Source of the DNA: Primulina eburnea
Taxonomy: Eukaryota > Streptophyta > Magnoliopsida > Lamiales > Gesneriaceae
Direction of reading: 5' to 3'
Assembly: GCF_022965805.1 (NCBI RefSeq)
Contig: NC_133108.1
Coordinates: 40,928,051-40,992,050 of the forward strand
Length of the DNA: 64,000 bases
Shown one piece after another: positions 43,022 through 54,600 of the stretch (position 1 is the stretch's first letter; each line of letters starts with the position of its first letter). The notes beneath the pieces are model-generated. The model worked only from the letters and a program-made list of their open reading frames with translations, ran no database searches and was not told the DNA's origin. A program made the position numbers and the translations under genes.

Positions 43022-43159
43022 GATCAATTAAAATCAAAACAAGAATAAGGGGTATATTTGTCTTTTTTAAACTTATAGGGAGTTGGAACAAAGTTTTTTA
43101 GGTTTAGAGAGTTGAAATAAAGTTTGGTTGGGTAGTAGGGATTTATCTACAATTTACCC
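43022..43159 (-). repeat. Right terminal inverted repeat, copy 2
   Basis: Near-identical to 12188-12325; followed by TAGAAAATA. Confidence 0.75.
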
Positions 43160-43169
43160 TAGAAAATAT

Positions 43170-43965
43170 AAGGGAAAATTGAGGTAAAATCCCTCTAGCA
43201 ATGCTTAATATTTACATATTTATTAAATATAAATCTTATACCCATTTACCCAAATAATCGTATTATCTATCAAACAATCTCATCGGCCCCTTCCCGAATC
43301 ATGTCCATCGTTTCATCCATCGTATTGTCAAAAAATGCTATTCAAGGTTAAGCTCAGCAGTGTAAGGTGGTTGGCATCCTCGTTCTTTTTTATTTAAATT
43401 TCGAATCCACAACTCAAAAATCGAATATACTTGGACGATTTTGAATTTGAAATTGTTGAAATATGAAGTTTTTATTTTGAGTTTATACTTCTAGTTTGAG
43501 TATGCTTTTCACGGATCATTTTTTTTATGTGTTTGATTATTTTGAATTTATGCTTCAAGTTTAACTATGTTGTTCAAATGTCATGTTTTTCAAGTATTTG
43601 ATGATTTTCTTGACAAAATAGTCTCATTGGAAATCTTTCAAATCTTGTTCACCTTGATTTATCCTTCAATGAGTTCTCATGAACCTATTATTTTTTAAGT
43701 TTAATCGTGTATATTAGTTAATTAATTATATTTAAAATATGAGCTAGAGTTTATAGTGGAAGTTGAATTGTCGTTAAACGAAAATTGAGTTGGTTACTCA
43801 TGTATTCTATTGATTTCTTTTTAAAATGTAGGTATGCTTTCGATGAAGAAATTTGTTCGAATGGAGGCGACGAACTTGAAGTTTGCACATTAAGCAATTC
43901 TATTGATTCTTGGATTCATTGCATACGTAGGGAAGAAAAAACGAGATAATTAAATTAATAAAAAC
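43170..43965. other. Intergenic, nothing recognised
   Basis: AT-rich; a TTGAATTTGAAATTGTTGAA-like phrase recurs loosely. No gene. Confidence 0.4.
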
Positions 43966-43969
43966 AATA

Positions 43970-44460
43970 CCTAATTTGAGTACACATATATCTAATTTTA
44001 CCCTTTAAAGACTCAAATTTGATTATTTGAGGATTTCACTATATCTATTTTGAAGTTAATATTGAGTGATCTTTGATGATGAGATTCGTGAAGTATAAAT
44101 ATGATACTTTATTTGGTAAAAATAATACGTAATTTGATTCCACATTACCCTTTACATACTCAAATTCGATTATTTTGTGATATCAAAAAATATAGTTTGA
44201 AGTTGATATTGAGTGGCTTTTGATGATGTAATTTGTGAAGTAAAAAAAAAATGATACATAAATTGGTACAAAGAGTACCTAATTCGAGTCTACAAATATT
44301 TGATTTCACCTCCTAAATACTCATATCCAATTATTTTGAGATGCCAAAATATATAGTTGAAGTTAATATTGAGTGGCCTTTGACGATGACATTCGTAAAG
44401 TAAAAATATGATACCTATATTAATACAAATATAAGTTTGAAGTTAATATTGGTGCAACTT
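43970..44460. repeat. Tandem repeat, unit about 145 bp, three copies and a part
   Basis: Each unit contains TTTGAAGTTAATATTGAGTG, then CTTTGATGATGA.ATTCGTGAAGTA and ATATGATAC, then a TTTCACC/TTTTACCCT...ACTCAAAT...GATTATTT block. Copies start near 43975, 44125, 44285 and (partial) 44425. Confidence 0.65.
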
Positions 44461-44772
44461 CTTGTAATATTTTTTTAATGACATGTGAACAAACATTCAC
44501 TACCAATTGATATGTATTAGATAAATCCTCGTACTAACACTATAACGTACAAATCATGCTAGCCATGTAAATAGCGTTAGGCAAATAATATGTAACATGC
44601 TCGCCCGAAAATGTGTGTAGAAAAATCGAATATTCATCTATTCCACTAACTCAGACATCTCTTAACGACAACTTCTTGTACGTAACAAGTAATATTATGT
44701 CATATTTTTTTTATATTTTTTTTATTGTCATTATGTTCGAATATTTTTTTGTTGAAAACAATATAATATAGA

Positions 44773-44953
44773 CAAAAACTTGTATGAGACGGTCTCACGG
44801 ATCGTAATTTGTGATACATATTTTTTATTTAGGTCATCCATGAAAAAATATTACTTTTATGCTAAGAGTATTATTTTTTATTGTGAATATCAGTAAAAAT
44901 AACCCGTCTCACAAATAAAGATTCGTGATACCGTATCACAAAAGACTTACTCT
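44773..44953. repeat. GAGACGGTCTC-ended MITE-like repeat, copy F
   Basis: Orientation of copy A. The left end ATGAGACGGTCTCACGGATCG is well kept; the right end is ATACCGTATCACA. Confidence 0.72.
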
Positions 44954-44959
44954 ATAATA

Positions 44960-45634
44960 TATCTCTTTTTTGATCGTCAAGATACAAAGACATACTAGAA
45001 AAACGTTCATCTAAAACACTAGATGATATAAAATATGAAATCGTTAGACGTCATATTTACTAGTTTTACCAAAAATAATTAACTTATACGTAGCATGTAT
45101 TGTCGGATGAATAATACGCGTGGTTTTTATTGTATTTAATACTCATACAACACCTAGAATTGTCTCAACGGCGGGTCAAAACCCTATTCGCCGAATGAGT
45201 AGCGTTTCCAAGCTAGCACGTAAAACAGAACTATAGGACTCATGCACAACAGCAAAAAGTACTTGTAAGAACTACAAGGCTGTTCGTTTGCATACAATTT
45301 AGATGCTGGGAAATTACACAAGATAGTGTCTTGTGCGCAACGAAATATACACAACCAGTATCTATCTACATGACATAATATACAGAGGGCTTTAGTTACA
45401 CGCACTCACACAAAAATTACCAGCTCGCATCTATATACACATTCGAGCCATCTTCATCAACAAAGCACTGCTCCTCGTACTACTTGGTGAAGGAATGTTA
45501 CCGATGACGCTGCAGATCCAAGAACCATATTTCGTGTGGCACATTCAATGGGGGTGAATGGTTCTAGTTAAGATGTCATCAATTCTTCTCCTCTTCTTGT
45601 CAAAACCTCTATGCCTAGGCAAACCAGTACCATT
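44960..45634 (-). other. 3' flank/UTR of the SGR6-like gene
   Basis: No other gene. The part adjoining 45634 should be the 3' UTR of the minus-strand gene. Confidence 0.4.
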
Positions 45635-48600
45635 TCAAGTCCTCCTAGAAGAATCAGACTCACTTCCCGCTAGGATAGAGTTCCCTGGATCGAGCCGAGC
45701 AACTTTCCATGAACTTGGATACGTTGACTTCAGTAATAAACCAAGGGCCAAGGAACATGTAGCTCTAACAATTGCGTCAGATGACTGGCTTATCTTTCCA
45801 ACCAATATTCCGAACACCTAAGAAAGACGACACGAAATGTTTTAATAAAAAATTTTGCTGCATTTCAACATAATCAACAGAGTGTATTCAAATGACAACC
45901 TGGCTGTGGTAAATGGAGGAAATATGCTGATCATTTGAAACCGAAATGACACTGCAACACAAATAAATAGCGTTGGCTTGTATTACCGGCCAAGGAGCTT
46001 CAAAAGCCTGCACATCAATGACGTGACCAGCAAAAAAATTCTATTATTGATATCATGGAATTTCACAACTCTTACGGATGAAAAAATCTTCTTAAGAACA
46101 TGATTTTTAAAATGCAGAATAAAAATCAACCGCATGTTTTCTTCTCTTCCCGTTTCTGTCATCCATAATCACGCATAAGATGTGCATGAGCAAAAACTCT
46201 CGTAGAAAAATGTGGACCTGTATTATTGAAGCCATGTATGCATCAACCCAGGAAGGCATACGCTGAGTAAATTGCTTAGCCAAGTCTCTCAGGAAATCTT
46301 CGTAGTCACTTCTGATGTGGTAAGATGCACAAAAGAGTGGTATTTATACAAACAAGGAAAGACAAAAACTAAAAAATCCTTGGTGTGGATATGTTGGTAC
46401 ATACCGATGATCAGAACTAAAACGATGAGTGTTGACAAGAGCAGCCATACCATCAAATTCCAACAGAGGAACAACGGATTTGAAAGTGTTCTGTGAGGAA
46501 AAGTAAAGTGATTCACGATCTTTCCCTGCATAAGATAGACAATATAGCAAAAGAACTGTGACGGATTATTACCCGGCAAGCTCGTCGTACCCCAAGATCA
46601 TCATCATGAAGATGTAACACTAGACGTGGAAAGGTTGCATGAACCTGGAAAAGTAAATAGTCTTTTATTTGCACCTTGAATTGATCATGTCAAAGAGAAG
46701 CTTTGGAATCAGCAAAAGAGTAAACAAGAAATACAAAAAAAAAATCTGGTTTCAACAACCTAAAAGACGCAAGATGATGAAGACACTAAAGACGAGAAAA
46801 TAATAAAAGGGGAGAATTGTGATATAGGTTTACTTCCAAAATAAAAATGAACTATGCATTCACAAACAATAAACACAATAGAATTCCATCCTAGCTAGCC
46901 CATCTAATACCAATACCAACAGAAAGAGATGTCGGATGATTATTAAGTTAATGTTTTGCATTTGTTCCCTGCTCATTGTCTTTCCGGGCCTTCAGTGATT
47001 ATTAATGTATGGGAGAAGGGGTGATGTTGCTGTGAGGCCACCACTTTGGAAAACATCGAAAGGATTCGCTCCAATTAAACATCCATATGCCAGCCATCCG
47101 GTAAGTGTATCTCGCTTTCCGTAATCTATGATTCAGCCATAGTAGAAGTTTGAAAATTACTTTTCAAAATTTGTTTTTTGTTTTCTGAGAACAATTTTCC
47201 AACCATAAAAACACAATCAAATATTGTCGTCTGTTTCCATTTTCTGTCTACAAACATTTTCGCCCCTTTTCGCATTGATTTAACTCAGTTTTTCATCCCT
47301 TCTAAAAATATCTACGGGTATTATATTATATCATATTTTAACCCAAATATAATAATTAAAAATTTACTAGTGAAAAATTTCTGATATGATTTGACATCCA
47401 CAGTAACATTTCAATTTATCTAAAAAGACATAAATTTTGTTTCCCCAAAATATTTCATGAGAAACTTCCAAACAAGGCCTTGCTGTTGAACCCCTAATTC
47501 AATTCCCCCCAAGAAAAGATCCCTAAAACCAACCCGATTATAATGACAAATTTATTGTTAAAGAATAATGCAAAAAATAATCAGTATATTTGCTGAATTC
47601 AGAGCATATGTTGTCCAAGTTTTGAGTATATTTTCTAATTGGTTTGCTCAAGGGTTAACGTAATATAATTTTTCAAAGTTGTAATTTTATGATTGGTCTG
47701 CTTATGGGTTAACGTAATATTAATTTTCAAATTTGTAAAAACCAATTAACTAAATTGAAAAAATCAAGATAACAAAAATTTTAACATTTTAAAGAATAGC
47801 TGAATGAAAATGGGCTACGATACAAGATCACAGTGATTAAAAAACCTGCTCAAGGAATGCGTCATGCTGCGTCCCATACCCATAGCTGCTCAGTGCTCCA
47901 AATGCTGAAAATGCATTGGCTCTGATTTCAGCATTCATGCATATCTGTAAAAAGAAAAGGAATCCATATAAACAGTAAACTGATAGGCTTATGACCAAGT
48001 AGAAGATCAAACTTAACGATTGATTTTGACTCCCAATTAATCCAAAAGAACAGCATAAACTGAATTTGAACATTTGAAGGCAAAATAATATGAGGAAATA
48101 AAGGCAAAAAAAGCAATTAAAGCTCTGCGTTTTGGTTCAACCAATTGGTAACCAGAACTCGAAGTTCAATAACAATAGCATCAATCTTCTGAGCACTGCC
48201 ACAGCATCATCACGTGTTCTAATCTTGGGGCTAAACTGACACCTACCATGATCAGTTTGGAATTTTGCCCCCAACATCATTGTTTTTTAATCTACCTCGA
48301 ATAAGATTTGCTTGTCTCGTCACGTGTTCTAATCTTGGGGCTAAACTGACACCTACCATGATCAGTTTGGAATTTTGCCCCCAACATCATTGTTTTTCAA
48401 TCTACCTCGAATCAGATTTGCTTGTCTCGTATCATTTGGACAGGAAACTAAATCACTGCCGGACAAGAATTCACTCCATTCTTCTAGAATTTCCAGTCCA
48501 ACTATCTTACACATATCGGGAAAGGGAAACACTGCCGTGATGCACCAGAAAATGCAGCCTTAGAAGAAAAATGATTTCATTTATTTGAGAAGATATGCTT

Positions 48601-51600
48601 CCCAGGAGCATCAAAGTTCTATACAGGATGGATCGGATAGGATGCTCATATCTACGTATTTCTTCCAGGATCACCTAGTGATGTTTGGATATTATATTCT
48701 TTTGGTGTGCTAAAGAGTATAATAATGGCTCTGCGACAAAGAGTATAATAACTCTCAAATGACCAGATGAAAATCGAGAACTCCCCACTAAATGTAGGTT
48801 TAAGTAATATAATTCACTTATTATTATTGAAGGGGAAGCCGCAGCTTTATAGTACAAGAGATAGGATGAAACAGAAATACAAACCGAGCAAGAACTTAGG
48901 AACTGCCTAACAACCAACTAGATAAACTAAATAGATAAGATGACAACCGATACAAAATCATCTAGATAAGATGACAACTAATTAACAAATCAAACAACTA
49001 ATAATTCTAACACTCCCCCTCAAGTTGGTGCGTAGATATCAAGCATGCCCAACTTGCTTACAAGGCCCTCGAACACTGGTTTGAACAAACCCTTTGTGAA
49101 GATATCAGCCACCTGTGCTGAGGAAGGAACAAAAGGTGTGCATATCAGACCTTGATCCAGTTTCTCCTTTATGAAGTGCCTGTCTACTTCAATATGTTTA
49201 GTTCGGTCATGCTGAACTGGATTGTGAGCTATACTAATTGCTGCCTTACTGTCACAGTATAATCTGATCGGTAATGTAAACTCCAGCTTCGAATCTTTCA
49301 TAACACGATAAGCCCACAAAACTTCAGTTATACCATTAGCCATTGCTCTAAACTCAGCCTCTGCACTACTACGTGCTACCACACTCTGCTTTTTGCTTCT
49401 CCATGTGACTAGGTTTCCCCATAAGAACGTGCAATAACTTGATGTAGACTTCCTATCTGTCACAGAACCAGCCCAATCAGCATCGGTATACACCACCACA
49501 TTCCTGCTGTCACTTTTCTTGAAACAAAGTCCTTTGCCAGGGCACCTCTTCAGGTACCTTAAGATCCTATTTACTGCTTCAAGATGATCTCTAGATGGTG
49601 CGTGCATAAATTGACTAACGAGGCTAACCGCAAACGCTATGTCGGGTCGAGTATGAGAGAGGTAAATCAGTTTGCCAACTAGCCTCTGATACTGATGCAT
49701 ATCGGCTGGAGTTTTGCAGTTCATCTCGCCAAGTTTCTTGTTAGCATCAAAAGGAGTATCTGTTGGTTTACATCCACTCATACCAGTTTCCTCCAGGAGA
49801 TCGAGTATATACTTGCGCTAAGAAACAACAAGACCCTTCTCAGACCGTGCGAATTCCATGGCTAGGAAGTACTTTAGTCCTCCTAGGTCTTTGATTTCGA
49901 ATTCTTTGGATAGTCTGGTTTTTAGTGAGCTCATTTCCTCTCTGTCATCACCTGTGAGAATAATATCATCCACATAGACAATTAAAATTGAGATTTTTGA
50001 ACCTGAGAACTTCATGAACATAGTATGATCGGATTGAGCTTGTAAGTATCCTTGATTCAGAACAAAACTTGTGAATCTGCCAAACCATGCCCTTGGGGAC
50101 TGTTTAAGTCCATATAGGGCCTTTTGTAGCTTGCATACCTTGGTCCCGAATTTAGTTTCAAAGCCAGGAGGAGGATCCATGAATACTTCTTCGTCTAGGT
50201 TACCATTTAGGAAGGCATTCTTTACATCAAGCTGCTGTAAAGGCCAGTCTAGATTGACTGCAATCGACAACAGGATCTGGACTGTATTCATCATAGCAAC
50301 TGGAGCAAATGTCTCTGAATAATCAATACCGTAGGTTTGAGTGAACCCCTTTGCAACCAGCCGTGCCTTGTACCTCTCAAGGGTTCCATCGGCATTGAAT
50401 TTGGGTGTAAAAACCCACTTGCATCCCACTGTTGTTTTTCCTTTAGGCAGACTCTCCATTGCCCATGTCTGATTCTTCTCAAGGGCACCAATCTCCTCAT
50501 AAACAGCTTTCTTCCACTTAGGACTTTCTAGGGCCTCTTGTATGTTGTTTGGTATGTGAACAGAGGAAACATTTCCTAAAAAATTTGAGAATTTTGGGGA
50601 CAATCTATTGTAGGTAACAAAGTTAGATACGGGGTATTTAGCACAAGACCTCTTTTCTTTTCTAAGGGCAATTGGGAGATCAAGAAGATTTGAGACCTTA
50701 CCTCCAGGAGATGGCTCTTGGTCAGATGCTTGAGGATGAAGAGGTTATGTTGTCTCTAACTTCTTGATTTGGAATTCTTCTCTGGTAGACTTGCTCGTAG
50801 AATTTTCCTTGTTGATTATTATTGATCGGAGAACTATCATGAGAATTATTTTGACCATTAGGCCCAATGTCATGATTATGCTGTTTATCCATGTTAGGAG
50901 TGGAAGGAGGGGTATTAGACTCCTTATATGATGTGGAATTTTCAACCAGGTTTATAGGGTTTTGTTCTAGAGAGTTGGTAGTCCCTTTAGAGTTGGTAGT
51001 CCCTTTATTATGTTCAGAATTGTTTTGGTTTGAAGTAGTGGTAAAGGGAAACATTTCCGAATATATTTCCGAATCTTCAACACCTTTGAACTCCCCCTGA
51101 AGATGATTCCCAAAATATGATCTATCTTCAAAAAATGCTCCGTCGAAAGAAGTATACATTTTTTTGGACATTGGATCAAAACACTTATAACCCTTTTTCG
51201 TCGAGCCATACCCTACGAAGACACATTTTTTGCCTTAGGATCTAACTTACTCATGTTCCTATCCAAATTTCGAACAAACACAGTACAGCCAAACGTGCGC
51301 AAGGTAAGGGGATTTGAAAATAATTTCGAGTTTGGAAAGTGTTCCTTAAGTTTATCAAGAGGGGTCTGAAAATTCAACACTTTAGAGGGCAACCTATTCA
51401 TCAAATATACTGCAGTCAAGACTGCTTCTCCCCACAAGTATTTAGGGACCTTATTGGTGAATAGGAGAGCACGAGTGATTTCCAAAATGTGCCTATTTTT
51501 CCTTTCTGCCACACCATTTTGTTGTGGACTATCAGTGCATGAACTTTGTAGAATAATGCCCTTCTCTTTAAAAAAATGCCCTAAAATTCCTTTAAAATAC

Positions 51601-54600
51601 TCTCCTCCATTGTCATTCCTTAACATTTGCACATTTGTTTGAAACTGAGTGTTAACCATATGGTTGAAGTGTTTAAAAACAGTCTCGACTTCTGATTTTT
51701 CTGATAATAAAAACACCCAACAAGCACGAGTATGATCATCTATGAATGTTACAAACCAACGTTTACCAAAACAGCTAGTGACACGAGAGGGACCCCAAAC
51801 ATCACTATGGACTAGTGAGAAGGGTCTGCTCGGTTGATAGTGTCTTGGAGGATAAAAGGATCTGTGATGTTTAGCCAAGGCACAAATTTCACATTTAAAC
51901 ATAGAGGGATTTTTATTCAAAAATAATTTGGGAAACAAATGTTGCATATAATTGAAACTAGGGTGTCCTAAACGGGAATGCCATAAATAAATCTCATTAT
52001 TCGAATCAATAAAGGTAGTTTTCAACCCGGAAAACGCCTGAGCAAGTTTACGCGAGTCGGTCGCTCCATCGAGAATATAGAGACCACCGCATTCTCTAGC
52101 ATTGCCAATCATCTTCCCCGAGGCCACATCCTGAAAGTCACAATAAGAATCATTAAATTTAGCTTGGCATTGTAGTTCACGGGTTAGTTTACTTATTGAG
52201 ATAAGGCTACATGACAATTTTGGGACATGGAGAACATTTAGTAAGGTTATGGTGGGTGACAGCTTAATGTCTCCCATTCCTGCAATAGGAGTGAGGGAGC
52301 CATCTGCAATCCGAACTTTCCTATTTCCTGCGCATGGTTTATAGGTAGAAAAAAATATAGAGGACCCGGTCATATGGTCAGTGGCACCTGAATCTATGAT
52401 CCAGGTACAATCAGGCTGAGAGCATAAGAGAGACATACCAGGTACTTTACCATTTTGAGCAAGGATACAGTTGGAAAGTGTTGGATTCGGTGGTTGAAGT
52501 AACCTGAGAAGCTGATCTATTTGGTCCTTAGTGAACGGAAGCTGTTCAGAGTTGGTTGATGTCCCTTGTGTTGATTCAGAAGTGGCTTGTAGGGCTCTCT
52601 CGGGACGCTTCTTCCAGTCAGCTGGCTTGCCATGAAGTTTCCAACATGTCTCACGGGTATGCCACGCCTTTTTGCAATGGTCACACCATGGTTTTTTCTT
52701 CTTCTCGAGGTTGTATCCTGGATCAGTACCGCGGGATACAAGGGCAGATGTATCATTTGGGGACCCTCCATTAGTCTCATGTATCACCTGGTTATTCATA
52801 ACCTTTTTTCTGCTTTCTTCTTGGCGAATCTCAGAGAAGACTTCTCTGATTGAGGGAAGAGGTCTTCGACCAAGTATTCTCCCCTTGACTTCATCCAAGT
52901 CGTGATTCATTCCAGCCAGGAATACATAGACACGGTCATTTTCTTCCCTCTTCTTCTGCCTTGCAAAGTCCTCCTTGCTTTCCCACACATCATCATAGTG
53001 TTGGTCTAGTTCCTGCCACAGGGCCACCATCTCGTTGTAGTAGATTGTAACATCCCTATCATGTTGTTTCAGGTTCCAGAGTTTAGTCTTTAACTCAAAA
53101 ATCTGGGAAGAATTCTCAGAGTCAGAATAGGTCTCTCTGATTGAGTCCCACACCTCTTTCGCAGTCTTCATAAACATGTGAGGTTTGGCAATGGAGAGTT
53201 CCATTGAATTGAGAAGCCACGCCATGACCAGAGAGTTCTCCGATCTCCATGTCTTGAAGGTGGGCTCTGTTTCTGCTGGTATGGTTGTTTCTCCGGTCAG
53301 ATACCCTAGTTTCCCTCGGCCATCAACTGCCAATTTCACGTATTGAGACCACTCCAGAAAATTCTGACCATTGAACCGATGGACAGTAATTTGAATTGAA
53401 CTGGATGTCATGTCGTGTATAGAGGTAGGAGAAGTATTTCTTGAGGTTACTTCGGTCTCAGATGTTAATCCGAATGAGCCAAAGGTTACCCCTTTATTGC
53501 CAGTATTCGCGGCCATGGGAGAGGATTGAACCTGATTCTGATACCATGTTAAGATTGGAACTTGGACCTAACTCAACCCCAAAAGCTAGCTCAAAGGGGA
53601 GGATTGTCCAAGCCAATATATGTCACTCAAAGGTTATTTATCAAACCGATGTGAGACAATTAACACACCCCTGTCACGCCCAGGAATGAACATCTGGAGC
53701 GTGGAGTTTACAAATAACCCAATTATGGGCAGAATGGGTGGCCTAATTATAGGCAGTCCAACACATAACGGTGAAACTCGGGCTCTGATACCATGTAGGT
53801 TTAAGTAATATAATTCACTTATTATTATTGAAGGGGAAGCCACAGCTTTATAGTACAAGAGATAGGATGAAACTGAAATACAAACCGAGCAAGAACTTAG
53901 GAACTGCCTAACAACCAACTAGATAAACTAAATAGATAAGATGACAACCGATACAAAATCATCTAGATAAGATGACAACTAATTAACAAATCAAACAACT
54001 AATAATTCTAACACTAAATCTACTGCAACAAAGAGTATAATAATGGCTCTGCGAGGAACTTACTTGAAGATTGCGAAGCCGAACAGATAGGTTCAGCAAA
54101 ATGGGATCCACCGCATCAATGGAAGGTGATCCAAGAACCTACGAAGGTAATATCGGCGTGATAAATATGCATACATAAAGATCAAAGTAAGTTCTTTTTC
54201 CATAGCCAGGGGAATGAATAGTGTAAAGAATATCATAAAAAATCACCGTGAGCAAACATGAGACAGCAGTAAGCTGAACTGATTCATCTAGATCATCCAG
54301 CAAAGCAACTATGACACTCAGAATTTGAGTGGTATACTGGACAACATGGACTGGTGGCATCTGCAAGGCAGACAGAGAGAACAAATAACATGGTCTACCT
54401 ACACATAAGGACATTAACTACATATTGATAAGTTCATAAAAATAGTTTGGATATTGAATAATCTAATGACACTGAATCATGAGGTGTTTTTTGTGATTAT
54501 CCATTATTTGGACCATAATGTTCTTTGATACTTGTGCTATTTCTTGTGTACGCATCACCTCACTGGAATGTGTCAACTAAAGGTTCATTTCTACCCAAAT

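Larger units (their letters stand above)
36904..43159 (-). mobile_element. Caulimovirid-like genome bounded by TIRs and 9-bp TSD, copy 2 (deleted)
   Basis: 6256 bp, with the same outer ends as copy 1 (GGGCAAATTTTC and, from the right, GGGTAAATTGTAG) and its own 9-bp duplication TAGAAAATA (36895-36903 and 43160-43168). The viral interior is in the same orientation relative to the ends as in copy 1. Compared with copy 1 it lacks 1059 bp of the movement/capsid region and most of the leader-proximal ORFs, and carries a 90-bp inversion near the primer site. The ORF-VI-position gene and the 66-codon ORF remain open. A different TSD at a different site shows that TIRs and viral genome move together as one unit. 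Confidence 0.82.
48793..54013 (-). mobile_element. Copia LTR retrotransposon, young, with TRIM-containing leader
   Basis: 220-bp LTRs at both ends (two differences seen) and a CTAAA duplication on both sides (48788-48792 and 54014-54018). Order on the minus strand: LTR, primer site, TRIM internal part, TRIM LTR, second primer site, gag-pol, purine tract, LTR. It sits in an intron of the SGR6-like gene, in the same sense. Few LTR differences imply recent insertion. gag-pol has about three breaks, so it is probably not self-sufficient now. Confidence 0.92.

Noticed and set aside
3935..43159. Reading the two caulimovirid-like copies as one giant LTR or composite element
   Set aside because: The ends of each copy are inverted, not direct, and each copy has its own 9-bp duplication, so they are two separate insertions.
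45558..45821. Plus-strand 87-codon open frame
   Set aside because: It lies opposite the last exon of the SGR6-like gene, which has clear family similarity and splice sites.
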